Positions 36,936 through 45,526 of a stretch of DNA of 64,000 bases are shown piece by piece. The translations under genes and the position numbers were made by a program. This stretch comes from DATFQI01 sp963816955. Lineage in GTDB: Bacteria > Actinomycetota > Thermoleophilia > Solirubrobacterales > Solirubrobacteraceae. Below the pieces are notes generated by a model. It saw only the letters and a program-made list of their open reading frames with translations. It made no database searches and was not told the origin of the DNA. Every line of letters starts with the position of its first letter. Positions within the stretch are counted from its first letter, which is position 1. Location: positions 868,001 to 932,000 of the forward strand of contig CAWFME010000004.1 of assembly GCA_963816955.1 (NCBI GenBank). The letters are read 5' to 3'.

Positions 36936-38284
36936 CGCGGGCAGTAGGTCGAGATCAACGCGAGGGCCTGCAAGCGCCGCTGGTCGTAGCGCTCCGGGAA
37001 GGCAGACACCTGCACGTCCTGCGCGAGCTGCCCGGCCGTCATCCACGGCCGGTTCTGGCGGATCGCCTTGACGAGGAACTGCCGCGAGGCCCACTCGGGG
37101 TCCATTCGCTGCGCGTAGGAGCCCCACGAGTCGCGCTGCTGGAAGAGCCCGATCGAGTCGCGGTCGCCGTACGGCAGGCTGTGCACGCCGGACTCCACGA
37201 TCGCGGCCTCGTAGGCGGCCAGCAGCACCTTGTCCGAGGCGCCGAGCCCGCGCGCCACCGAGCAGATCGCGCGCGCCGCCCTCGGGTCGGGCGGCCCGGC
37301 GAAGTAGCCGCCGGCGACGCCGCCGAACCCGTAGAACGGGGCGGTCGGGGCGTCCCAGTCGATCAGCCGCACCTGCATCAGGACGTCCTCGAGCGGACCG
37401 GTGAAGCCGCCGTCGGCGCCGCCGGAGCCCGCGCCGATCGGGCCCGAGTTGGCCACGTCGACGTGCAGGTGGTTGTAGTGGCCCGCCGCGCGCCAGATCG
37501 TGCGGAAGCCGAGCTCGCGCAGCGGCGCGATGATCGGGTCCACGGCGTCGGTCTCGGGCTTGACGAGGTCGCCGGGCGGTCCGAAGTTGACGTCGATCGC
37601 GCCGCGGTTGCCGCACCTGAAGTGGTAGCCCTGCGGGTCGTGGCGGCCGACCGGGCCGAACGCGGCGTTCTCGCCGACGACGAAGCCCTGCTCCTGGAGG
37701 AAGCGGCCCAGCGCGACCATGTCGTCGCAGGTCGGGGAGCCCTTGCCGATCTTCTCCTCGATCTCCTTCCACTCCTTGCCGGAGATCTTCGGGACCGGAC
37801 CGGTGCTCCCGCCCCCGCCGCCCGGTACCGGCCCGATCGACCCGCCGACGCCGAGCACGGGCGTCAGCTCGATCCGCGCCCGGGCGCGCGCCTGGCCCTC
37901 TTCGTCCTCCTTGCCGATCTCCTTCGCGCCGTCGCCGAGCTCCTGGTCGGTCGTGACGGCGGCCTTGACGTCGACGCCCTGGATGACGACCGACGACGGG
38001 ATCAGCGTCGCGCCGTTCTTCTTCGCGTACTGGGCCATCCGGGCGATCACGAGCGGCCGGCTGATGAGCGAGATGTCGGTCGTCCCGGCGGTCGCCCACT
38101 GCGCCATCAGCTGGCGCTTGATCTCCTCCGCGCCGGCGAGCGCTGCCGCGTCGGCGGCCGTCTGCGCGTCCCCCCGGAGCACTGCGGCCTTGCCGACCTG
38201 GAACATCAGGACGCCGACCGCGAGCAAGGCCAGCATGACGACCAGCAGGCCCGGCAGGATCTGTCCGCGTTCGGATTCCCGCAT
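36932..38284 (-). CDS. TadG-like protein with M15-like and lysozyme-like domains
   Basis: Has 450 residues. The start RESERGQILPGLLVVMLALL and the next 25 residues match the N-terminal Tad/TadG pseudopilin-like segment (TM about 10-30, then RGDAQTAADAAALAGAEEI). A Gly-rich linker lies at 155-164. Residues about 185-280 resemble an M15/LAS-type zinc peptidase (His221, Asp231, GHYNHLHVD with His269/272/274). Residues about 340-450 resemble a lysozyme/transglycosylase fold (Glu364 in AAIVESG, then PYGDRDSIGLFQQRDSWG). It may open peptidoglycan for the pilus. ATG at 38284 starts right before the pseudopilin motif. Divergent from cpaB by 129 nt. Catalysis is inferred. Confidence 0.7.
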   Translation of the reverse strand: MRESERGQILPGLLVVMLALLAVGVLMFQVGKAAVLRGDAQTAADAAALAGAEEIKRQLMAQWATAGTTDISLISRPLVIARMAQYAKKNGATLIPSSVVIQGVDVKAAVTTDQELGDGAKEIGKEDEEGQARARARIELTPVLGVGGSIGPVPGGGGGSTGPVPKISGKEWKEIEEKIGKGSPTCDDMVALGRFLQEQGFVVGENAAFGPVGRHDPQGYHFRCGNRGAIDVNFGPPGDLVKPETDAVDPIIAPLRELGFRTIWRAAGHYNHLHVDVANSGPIGAGSGGADGGFTGPLEDVLMQVRLIDWDAPTAPFYGFGGVAGGYFAGPPDPRAARAICSVARGLGASDKVLLAAYEAAIVESGVHSLPYGDRDSIGLFQQRDSWGSYAQRMDPEWASRQFLVKAIRQNRPWMTAGQLAQDVQVSAFPERYDQRRLQALALISTYCPR

Positions 38285-38357
38285 CGGCGACCCACCGTAG
38301 GTGCGGGCGGTCCCGCCCGCATGGGCCGGGGGTCCCATCTGTGGCCCGGGACCGGGG

Positions 38358-38365
38358 CTCAACTT
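38358..38365 (+). promoter_or_regulatory. Possible shared operator half upstream of cpaB
   Basis: CTCAACTT resembles the CTCAA-G-TTGAG palindrome before the Flp pilin gene (46185-46195). Both sites are followed within about 25 nt by GGG-x-CTC and GGGCCC. This could be a binding site for the locus response regulator; unproven. Confidence 0.3.
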
Positions 38366-38400
38366 CCGTTTGGGACTCCCTTGGGCCCGCCCTCGCGTCG

Positions 38401-38406
38401 TATCTT
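38401..38406 (+). promoter_or_regulatory. -10-like box for cpaB (leaderless)
   Basis: TATCTT ends 7 nt before the cpaB ATG (38414), in the 129-nt divergent gap with the TadG-like gene. No Shine-Dalgarno. Confidence 0.45.
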
Positions 38407-38413
38407 GGCCCGC

Positions 38414-39130
38414 ATGAACCCAAGGCAGCGACGCGGAATCCTCCTGCTCACCCTCTCCGCATTGGGTCTGCTCGGCGTGTTCGTGCTCGTGGCGGGGTAC
38501 GTGGCCGATGTCCGGGCCGAGGTGGATCCCAAGGTGGAGGTCCTCACCCTCGCCAAGCCGGCCGAGAAGGACAAGTCGATCACGGACGACATGGTCTCCA
38601 CGACGGAGCTGCCCCGGCGCTGGGCGCCGAAGCGGGCCCTGAGCGACCGCGCGCGGCTGATCGGCCAGGTCGCGCTCGCCGACCTCCCGGCCGGCAGCGT
38701 CCTGCAGGAGGGCATGATCGGCTCGCCGCCCGAGCTGGCCACGGGGGAGCGCGAGATCGCGATCCTCGTCGACGCCGAGACGGGGGTGGCGGGCAAGATC
38801 GACCCGGGCTCGATCGTGGACATCGTCGCCACCTTCGCCGGCAACGACCAGGAGGGTGTGCTGCCCGAGTCCAACGTGGTCGTGCCGGGCGCGCGGATCA
38901 TCGACGTCGGCCAGCCCGAGCTCAAGGGCGGCAACGCCGTGCAGGACCAGGCCGCCGACCCCGACACGGTCGTCCCGGTCACGTTCGCGCTGGACCCGAG
39001 GGAGGCCCTGACCGTCACCTACGCGGAGTCGTTCGCCGCCGAGGTCCGCCTCGCGCTGCTGCGGCCCGGCGAGGAGTCCGAGCTCAAGAAGAAGGAGCGC
39101 GTGTACCGCCGTCCGAGCCCGAAGCAGTGA
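38414..39130 (+). CDS. cpaB: Flp/Tad pilus assembly protein CpaB (RcpC)
   Basis: Has 238 residues. N-terminal TM (about 7-28), then a SAF-like domain (VEVLTLAKPAEKDKSITDDM then VSTTELPRRWAPKRALSD, about 40-80) and a RcpC/CpaB domain with EIAILVDAETGVAGKIDPGS then IVDIVATF. CpaB proteins sit at the periphery of Tad secretion systems and may contact peptidoglycan or the channel. First plus-strand gene of the Tad operon; its TGA overlaps the GTG of the cpaE-tadE fusion, so tight coupling is expected. No secretin (RcpA) is present, consistent with a single-membrane envelope. Confidence 0.88.
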   Translation: MNPRQRRGILLLTLSALGLLGVFVLVAGYVADVRAEVDPKVEVLTLAKPAEKDKSITDDMVSTTELPRRWAPKRALSDRARLIGQVALADLPAGSVLQEGMIGSPPELATGEREIAILVDAETGVAGKIDPGSIVDIVATFAGNDQEGVLPESNVVVPGARIIDVGQPELKGGNAVQDQAADPDTVVPVTFALDPREALTVTYAESFAAEVRLALLRPGEESELKKKERVYRRPSPKQ

Positions 39131-40701
39131 GCCAGCGGCTGCTGATCGCGATCGGCGACCCCGACCTCGCGGGCGCCGCCGCGGCGCTCGCGTCCGAGAG
39201 CGACGAGCTGGAGGTCGTCGAGCGCGTCTCGGAGCCCGAGGAGCTCGCGCGGGCGCTGCGCCGGCTCGACGTCGACGTCGTCGCGCTCCACGACGCGCTC
39301 GGGACGGTCCCGGTGATGGAGATCGCGCGCGAGATCGCGGCCACGTTCCCCGAGGTCGGGATGCTCCTGCTCGCCGCCGACCCCGCCCCGGAGCTGATGC
39401 GCGCCGCGATGCAGACCGGCATCCGCGACGTCGTCGCGCTGCCGCTCTCGCTCGAGCAGCTCGAGTCCAGCGCGCGCGCCGCCGCCCAGTGGTCGCGGGC
39501 GCTGCGCGAGCGCGTCTCGGGTGAGGAGACCGCCGTCGGCGCGCTGGCGGGCAACCTGATCGCGGTGGCCGGCGCCAAGGGCGGCGTCGGCACCACGACG
39601 GTCGCGATCCACCTCGCGCTGGCCGCCGCGCGCAGCGCGCCCGGCCGGCCGGTCTGCCTGGTCGACTTCGACCTCCAGAAGGGCGACGTCCGCGCCTATA
39701 TGGACACGCCCTACCGGCGCAGCGTCGTCGACCTGGTCGAGGTCGCCGACGAGATCTCCGTCCGCCACCTGCAGGAGACGCTGTTCACCCACCGCGAGGG
39801 CGTGCGGCTGCTGCTGGCGCCCGACGACGGCGAGCGCGCCGAGGAGGTCGACTCGACCGTGGCGCGCAACGTGCTCGGCGCGGTCCGCGCCCGCCACGCG
39901 CTGACGGTGGTCGACCTCGGCGCCACGGTCTCGGAGGCGAGCGCGATCGGGGCCGAGATGGCCTCCAAGGTCGTCGTCGTGTCCACTCCCGACGTCGTCG
40001 CGCTGCGCGGGGTGCGCCGGCTGCGCGACCTGTGGCGGCGGCTGCAGGTGCGCGAGGACGACCAGGACACGCTCGTGCTGCTCAACCAGGCCTCGCGCAA
40101 GCGCGAGGTCCAGCCCGACCTCGCCCGCAAGGTCGTCGGCGGCCGGCTCGCCGAGACCACGATCCCCGCCGACTTCGCCGCGCTGGAGGCCTCGGTCAAC
40201 ACGGGCTCGCCGGGGCGGCTGGAGGACCAGAAGCTGCGCCAGAGCTTCGATGCGCTCGCGACCGAGCTCGAGGCGCTGCCGGCCCCCGACGACCCCGCCG
40301 AGGGCGACGCCGAGCCGCGCGGCCTGCTCGCCCGCCTCTCCGGCGAGCGCGGCCAGACCACGGTGGAGTTCGCCGGCATCCTGCCGCTGCTGCTGGTCGT
40401 CGTGCTGCTGCTGTGGCAGATCGGGCTCGTGGGCTACACGTTCATGCTCGCCGGCCACGCCGCGCGCGAGGGCGCCCGCGAGCTGGCGATCGACACGACC
40501 GACACGCGCACGGACCGCCCGTACGCCGACGTGGCGATGGACGACGTGCCGAAGGCCTGGCGCAAGGGGGCGAAGGTCGACCGCCCCGAGGACGACATTG
40601 TGCGCGTGGCGCTCAAGGTCCCCGTGCTGATGCCGTCGCTGAAGACCAACCTGAAGATCACCTCGCAGGCGGGCACCGTGATCGAGGACGAGCCGCTGTG
40701 A
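39127..40701 (+). CDS. CpaE/TadZ ATPase fused to a TadE-like pseudopilin
   Basis: One continuous 524-residue frame. Residues 1-125 are a receiver-like domain, and about 140-375 a MinD-type ATPase with the deviant Walker A GAKGGVGTTT (149-158) and VDFDLQKGDV. At residues 406-420 the sequence becomes GERGQTTVEFAGILP plus a hydrophobic helix, the TadE pseudopilin motif. A prepilin-type site G409/Q410 with Glu at +5 is present. TadE sequence continues to the end. No usable start codon lies between the ATPase and TadE parts, so this is not simply two genes. The fusion is unusual; a missed frame error at the junction cannot be fully excluded. Confidence 0.82.
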   Translation: MSQRLLIAIGDPDLAGAAAALASESDELEVVERVSEPEELARALRRLDVDVVALHDALGTVPVMEIAREIAATFPEVGMLLLAADPAPELMRAAMQTGIRDVVALPLSLEQLESSARAAAQWSRALRERVSGEETAVGALAGNLIAVAGAKGGVGTTTVAIHLALAAARSAPGRPVCLVDFDLQKGDVRAYMDTPYRRSVVDLVEVADEISVRHLQETLFTHREGVRLLLAPDDGERAEEVDSTVARNVLGAVRARHALTVVDLGATVSEASAIGAEMASKVVVVSTPDVVALRGVRRLRDLWRRLQVREDDQDTLVLLNQASRKREVQPDLARKVVGGRLAETTIPADFAALEASVNTGSPGRLEDQKLRQSFDALATELEALPAPDDPAEGDAEPRGLLARLSGERGQTTVEFAGILPLLLVVVLLLWQIGLVGYTFMLAGHAAREGARELAIDTTDTRTDRPYADVAMDDVPKAWRKGAKVDRPEDDIVRVALKVPVLMPSLKTNLKITSQAGTVIEDEPL

Positions 40702-41051
40702 GCCGGCTCCGGCGTGCCCACCGCGAGCAGCGCGGGCAGGCGAGCGTCGAGTTCGCCGGCGTCCTGGTCTGGCTGCTGCTGGCCGCGCTGTTCATCTGGC
40801 AGCTGATGCTCGTGACGTGGGCCTTCAACCAGGCCTCCAACGCCGCGCGCACCGCGAGCCGCACCGAGGGCCGCGGCGGCAACGCCGTCGAGGCCGGCCG
40901 CAAGGCGCTCTCGCCCGGCCTGCGCGAGGGCTCGAAGGTCAAGATGGTCTCGACGGAGAAGGCCGAGGTGAAGGTGCTGATCCCGATCGTCGTCCCCGGC
41001 GTCCACCACCGGGGCTTCGTCGCCACCAAGACCGCGGAGCTTCCTGGCTGA
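40698..41051 (+). CDS. tadE: TadE-like pseudopilin
   Basis: 117 residues. A basic N-terminus then REQRGQASVEFAGVLVWLLL: a prepilin peptidase site RG/QASVEF (Glu +5) and a hydrophobic helix (about 19-42), followed by a small extracellular domain. Minor pilin-like proteins of this type are needed for Flp pilus assembly. GTG start overlaps the upstream fusion's TGA, and its own stop overlaps the cpaF ATG by one base. A second TadE beside the fused one. Confidence 0.85.
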   Translation: MSRLRRAHREQRGQASVEFAGVLVWLLLAALFIWQLMLVTWAFNQASNAARTASRTEGRGGNAVEAGRKALSPGLREGSKVKMVSTEKAEVKVLIPIVVPGVHHRGFVATKTAELPG

Positions 41052-42385
41052 TGGGGCTCAAGGACCGGATCGCCAGCGAGTCCCGCGGCGGCGGCACGTC
41101 GAACGCGGACGGCGTCACCTTCTACCGGCGCCGGCTGCTGGAGGAGGTCGACCTCTCCGAGTTCGCCGAGCTGTCCGCGCCGCAGCGGCGCGCGCGGCTG
41201 GAGCGCGTCGTCGGGCGGATGGTCAGCCGCGAGGGGCCCGTGCTGTCCACGAGCGAGCGCACGCGGCTGATCCGGCAGGTGATCGACGAGGCGATCGGCC
41301 TCGGCGTGCTCGAGCCGCTGCTCGCCGACCCGACCGTGACCGAGATCATGGTCAACGGCACCGACGAGATCTACGTCGAGCGCGACGGCCGCATCGAGCG
41401 ATCGGACATCACCTTCACCGACGAGTCGCAGCTCTATCAGACGATCGACCGCATCGTCTCCCAGGTCAACCGGCGCGTGGACGAGTCCAGCCCGATGGTC
41501 GACGCCCGCCTGCCCACGGGCGAGCGCGTGAACGTGATCATCCCGCCGCTGGCGCTGCGGGGCCCGACGCTGACGATCCGCCGCTTCCCGCGCCTGTTCA
41601 CGCTCGACCAGCTCGCCGGCATGGGCTCGATCGACCCCGACTCGATCGCGCTGCTGCGCGCGCTGGTCCGCGCCAAGCTCAACGTCGTCATCTCCGGCGG
41701 CACGGGCGCTGGCAAGACGACGATGCTCAACGCGCTGTCAGCCGCCGTCCCGGCCACGGAGCGCATCATCACCGTCGAGGACAACGCGGAGCTGCGGCTC
41801 CAGCAGCCGCACGTCGTCACGCTCGAGGCGCGCCCGTCCAACGTCGAGGGCCGCGGAGAGATCACGATCCGCGACCTCGTGCGCAACTCGCTGCGCATGC
41901 GCCCGGACCGCATCATCGTCGGCGAGGTCCGCGGCGGCGAGACGCTGGACATGCTGCAGGCGCTCAACACGGGCCACGAGGGCTCGCTGGTGACCGTCCA
42001 CGCGAACTCCTGCGACGACGCGATCCACCGCCTGGAGACGCTGGCGACGATGAGCGACCTGCACATCCCCTTCGAGGCGCTGCGCGACCAGATCAACTCC
42101 GCGATCCACGTGATCGTGCAGATCGACCGCTTCGCCGACGGCGGCCGGCGGATCTCCGAGATCGCCGCCGTGGCCTCCGAGCGCCGCGAGGAGTTCCGGC
42201 TCGGCAGCGTGATGCGCTTCGAGACCGACCCGATCGGGCCGGACCGCAAGGTCACGGGCCGCTTCACGCACTTCCCGCTGCCGCCCGGCATCGCCGAGCA
42301 CCTGCGCCTGCAGGGCGAGGCCGTGCCCGCCGTCTTCGGCCCCGCGGCCGACGCCGACCGCACCCCCGAGCGGAGGGCCTCGTAG
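41051..42385 (+). CDS. cpaF: Tad pilus secretion ATPase CpaF (TadA)
   Basis: Hexameric type II/IV secretion ATPase driving pilus assembly. It has 444 residues. N-terminal domain about 30-150 (LEPLLADPTVTEIMVNGTDE is a family hallmark); Walker A GGTGAGKTTM near 217; the Walker B region around MRPDRIIVGEVRGGETLD with a conserved Glu; the His box VTVHANSCDDAIHRLE. Start ATG at 41051 shares its A with the tadE stop. It lies 14 nt before tadB. Best-supported member of the Tad operon. Confidence 0.95.
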   Translation: MGLKDRIASESRGGGTSNADGVTFYRRRLLEEVDLSEFAELSAPQRRARLERVVGRMVSREGPVLSTSERTRLIRQVIDEAIGLGVLEPLLADPTVTEIMVNGTDEIYVERDGRIERSDITFTDESQLYQTIDRIVSQVNRRVDESSPMVDARLPTGERVNVIIPPLALRGPTLTIRRFPRLFTLDQLAGMGSIDPDSIALLRALVRAKLNVVISGGTGAGKTTMLNALSAAVPATERIITVEDNAELRLQQPHVVTLEARPSNVEGRGEITIRDLVRNSLRMRPDRIIVGEVRGGETLDMLQALNTGHEGSLVTVHANSCDDAIHRLETLATMSDLHIPFEALRDQINSAIHVIVQIDRFADGGRRISEIAAVASERREEFRLGSVMRFETDPIGPDRKVTGRFTHFPLPPGIAEHLRLQGEAVPAVFGPAADADRTPERRAS

Positions 42386-42399
42386 ATGGCCGCCCTCTG

Positions 42400-43332
42400 A
42401 TGGAGAAGGACGGCGCCGCGCTCCTGCTGCTCCTCTTCGTGCTCGTGCTCGCGATGCTCGGCGTGCTGCTGTTCGTCACGGGCTCCTCGCGGCGGGCCGC
42501 GCTGGCCGAGCGCGGGCGCGGCGGCAACGACGAGGCGGCCGTCAAGCGGATGCGGCAGTCCATCGACGCCTGGCTGCGGCGGCGGCCCGCCGGCCGCAAG
42601 CTCGGAAACTGGCTGCAGGGCGCGGGCTCGCCGCTGTCGCCGGCCGACTTGTTGCTGCTGTGCTTCTCCGGCGCGGTGTTCCTGACCGTCGCGCTGTCGA
42701 CGTTCATGCCGCGCGGCGTCTCGCTGCTGATCGCGATCGTCGCGGTGATCGGCGTCGCGCGGGCGCTCGTGGAGCGCAAGCGCGCGCAGCGCCGCGAGGA
42801 GTTCATCGCCCAGCTCCCGGAGGTCGCGCGCGTGCTCTCCAACGGGACCTCGGCCGGGCTCTCGCTGGCCGGCGCGATGGAGCTCGCCGCGCGCGAGCTG
42901 CCGCCGCCGGCCTCGACCGAGATGGAGGTCGTGGTGCAGGAGACGCGGCTGGGCGTGCCGCTGGAGGCCGCGCTGGAGCGCCTGCGCGAGCGGCTGCCGT
43001 CGCGCGAGGTGGCGGTCCTGATGACGACGCTGATCATCCAGCAGCGGGCCGGCGGCGACACCGTGCGCGCGCTGTCGGAGCTGGGGCAGACGCTCGAGGC
43101 CCGCAAGGACCTGCTGCGCGAGATCCGCACGATGCTCTCCGGCGCCGTCTTCACCTCGTATCTGGTGGCGGGCATGGGCGCCGGCACGATCCTGATGATC
43201 AACGCGATCTCGCCCGGCGTCATGCGCGAGCTGACCACGACGCTGCTCGGGCTGCTCGCGCTCGGCTTCTCGGTCACTCTGTACGTCGTGGCGTTCGTGC
43301 TCATCCGGCGGATCACGAAGGTGGAGACGTGA
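42400..43332 (+). CDS. tadB: Tad pilus inner-membrane platform protein TadB
   Basis: Has 310 residues. T2SF-type domain (about 130-265) with REEFIAQLPEVARVLSNGTS then AGLSLAGAMELAARELPPP, four or five membrane segments (two N-terminal, two C-terminal), and a basic region between. Works with TadC as the platform rotated by CpaF. The stop overlaps the tadC GTG. Confidence 0.9.
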   Translation: MEKDGAALLLLLFVLVLAMLGVLLFVTGSSRRAALAERGRGGNDEAAVKRMRQSIDAWLRRRPAGRKLGNWLQGAGSPLSPADLLLLCFSGAVFLTVALSTFMPRGVSLLIAIVAVIGVARALVERKRAQRREEFIAQLPEVARVLSNGTSAGLSLAGAMELAARELPPPASTEMEVVVQETRLGVPLEAALERLRERLPSREVAVLMTTLIIQQRAGGDTVRALSELGQTLEARKDLLREIRTMLSGAVFTSYLVAGMGAGTILMINAISPGVMRELTTTLLGLLALGFSVTLYVVAFVLIRRITKVET

Positions 43333-44219
43333 ACCCGGCGCTCGCGGGCCTGCTCGCGGCGTGCGCGGTCGGCATCGGGCTGGCCGGGATCCCGATGCTG
43401 CGCGACCGCGGCCCGGTCGACCGGCTCGGGCTCGGCGGCGGCTCCGACGGCGGGCGCCGCGGCCCGCTCACGCGGCGCGTCTTCGAGCGCGTGGCGGCGT
43501 TCCTCGGGCCGCGCGTGGTGCCGGCGATCCGCGGCTCACGGCGGGAGTCCGTGGACCGGCGGCTGGACCTCGCCGGCCGCCCGGCCGGCCTCACCGTCCA
43601 GCGCTTCTACGGCTACAAGGCGGCCGGGCTCGTGCTGCTCGGCGGCCCGTTCGCGCTGCTGCTGGCGGGCGGCGGCTCGCTCGCGGCCGTGGTCCTCGCC
43701 GCCGGGATCGGCTGGTTCTTCCCCGATATCTGGGTCGCGCGCGCCGGCCGGGTGCGCCAGGAGCGGATCGAGCGCGAGCTGCCCGACTTCCTGGACATCC
43801 TCGCGGTGACCGTCCGCGCCGGCCTCGGCTACCGGCTCGCGCTGGCGCGCGTCGCCGACGCGCTCGAGGGTCCCGTGGGGGAGGAGATGCTGATCGCGCT
43901 GCGGCAGATGGAGCTGGGGGCGAGCCGGCGCGCGGCGTTCGAGGCGCTGCGCGACCGCAACGGCTCCGAGCAGCTGCAGAGCTTCGTCGCCGCGCAGCTG
44001 CAGGCCGAGGAGCTGGGCGTGCCGCTGTCGGAGGCGCTCAACGACATCGCGGCCGACATGCGCCGCGCCGCCCACCAGGCCGCCCGCCGGCGCGCCGCCC
44101 GCGCGACGCCGCGCGTGAGCCTCGTCGTCACCACGCTGATCCTGCCGGGCACGATGATCCTGATCGCCGTCTCGATCGTGCTCGGCTCCGGGTTGCAGGA
44201 GTCCGGCCTGTTCCGGTGA
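43329..44219 (+). CDS. tadC: Tad pilus inner-membrane platform protein TadC
   Basis: Has 296 residues. T2SF domain (about 140-270): RIERELPDFLDILAVTVRAG then LGYRLALARVADALEGPVGE; membrane segments near 5-20, 95-130 and 265-290. Partner of TadB. GTG at 43329 overlaps the tadB stop, and the TGA overlaps the GTG of the histidine kinase, so pilus platform and sensor are coupled at translation. Confidence 0.9.
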   Translation: MNPALAGLLAACAVGIGLAGIPMLRDRGPVDRLGLGGGSDGGRRGPLTRRVFERVAAFLGPRVVPAIRGSRRESVDRRLDLAGRPAGLTVQRFYGYKAAGLVLLGGPFALLLAGGGSLAAVVLAAGIGWFFPDIWVARAGRVRQERIERELPDFLDILAVTVRAGLGYRLALARVADALEGPVGEEMLIALRQMELGASRRAAFEALRDRNGSEQLQSFVAAQLQAEELGVPLSEALNDIAADMRRAAHQAARRRAARATPRVSLVVTTLILPGTMILIAVSIVLGSGLQESGLFR

Positions 44220-45526
44220 GCCCTGAGCGCCCCGAGCGCGGGATCCGCGAGCGCGGCCAGAGCGGCTCCGGCGGCTGGCTGGAGTCCGCCTGCAAGCTGA
44301 TCGTCGCGATCCGCGCCGGCCTGCTGCTGGTCACGCTCGTCTCGCTGATCGGCAGCGAGAACGACGACCAGCTGCGCCTGACCGCGCTGGCGATCGTCGC
44401 GGCGGGCCTGACCTCGCTCGTTCCGCTGCGCTTCTGGCACCGCGTCGGGCCGGTGCTCGTGCGCCACCCGGGCTACTTCGCGGCCGAGCTCGTGCTGTCG
44501 ACCGTGATCCTCGTGCTGACGGGCACCGAGAGCCCGTTCTTCTACTACACGCTGGCCACCGCGCTGCTCGGCGGCCTGCTGTACGGCTGGGCGGGCGCGG
44601 CGCTGTTCTCGCCGATGCTCGTGGCCGTCTACTACTGGGTGATCTCCGTGCGCTCGGGCGTCGAGGAGGTCACGTCCTCCTTCCAGACCGACCTCGGCCA
44701 GCCCGCGCTGTACCTGCTGGTCGCGGCGGCGGGCGCGGGGGCGCGCAGCCTGCTGGACCGCCAGGCCGCCGCAGAGGCCCAGCTCGCCGCCCAGGAGCGC
44801 CACATGGCCGCGGAGGCCGAGCGTTCGCGGCTCGCACGCGACATGCACGACTCGCTGGCCAAGACCGTCTCGGGGATCGGGTTCGCGGCGCTCGCGCTCT
44901 CGCGCCAGATCGAGCGCGACCCGAAGGGCGCCGCGGAGGAGGCGCTGCGGCTCGCCGAGGACGCGCGCCAGGCCACGCGCGAGGCGCGCGAGATCATCAC
45001 GGGCCTGCGCGCCGACGAGGAGGACGCGCCGCTGCCGCTGCCGATCGCGCTGAAGGCCGCGGCGGAGCGCTGGGCCGCGTCGCAGCAGGTGAAGCTCGAC
45101 GTCGCGATCGAGGACGTCGGCGAGCTCGATGCGGTCGCCGCGCGCGAGCTCGAGTGGATCCTGCTCGAGGCCCTGCGCAACGCCGAGCGCCACGCCCACG
45201 CCTCCGCGGTCTCCGTGCGCCTGCGGATGCTCGGCGGCCGCGCGGTGCTCACGATCGCCGACGACGGCGACGGCTTCGAGGTCCCCGACGACCTCCACGC
45301 GCTCTCCCGCGGGCGCCACTTCGGCGTCACCGGGATGCGCGAGCGCGCGCAGCTGGCCGGCGGCGACCTGATGCTCGAGTCGGCGCCGGGGGAGGGGTGC
45401 GTGCTGTCGGTCTGGGTGCCCGCCCCCGAGGCGCGCCGCGACGCTCCGGGCCGGGCGGGGGCCGATGCCGGCGCCGAGGGGTCCGATAGCGTGCCGCGCG
45501 CCGTGCCGGGGTTCACATGGCAGTGA
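44216..45526 (+). CDS. NarL-type sensor histidine kinase
   Basis: Has 436 residues. A membrane sensor of about five or six helices (residues ~20-170, including FFYYTLATALLGGLLYGWAG) with no obvious extracellular domain. A short coiled coil and a HisKA_3 domain follow, with the phosphorylated His211 in ARDMHDSLAKTV. The HATPase domain has ALRNAERHAHA (N box), IADDGDGFEV (G1) and GVTGMRERAQLAGG (G2). It is placed between tadC and the response regulator, overlapping both neighbours, so it very probably controls the Tad pilus. Signal unknown. Confidence 0.9.
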   Translation: MSPERPERGIRERGQSGSGGWLESACKLIVAIRAGLLLVTLVSLIGSENDDQLRLTALAIVAAGLTSLVPLRFWHRVGPVLVRHPGYFAAELVLSTVILVLTGTESPFFYYTLATALLGGLLYGWAGAALFSPMLVAVYYWVISVRSGVEEVTSSFQTDLGQPALYLLVAAAGAGARSLLDRQAAAEAQLAAQERHMAAEAERSRLARDMHDSLAKTVSGIGFAALALSRQIERDPKGAAEEALRLAEDARQATREAREIITGLRADEEDAPLPLPIALKAAAERWAASQQVKLDVAIEDVGELDAVAARELEWILLEALRNAERHAHASAVSVRLRMLGGRAVLTIADDGDGFEVPDDLHALSRGRHFGVTGMRERAQLAGGDLMLESAPGEGCVLSVWVPAPEARRDAPGRAGADAGAEGSDSVPRAVPGFTWQ

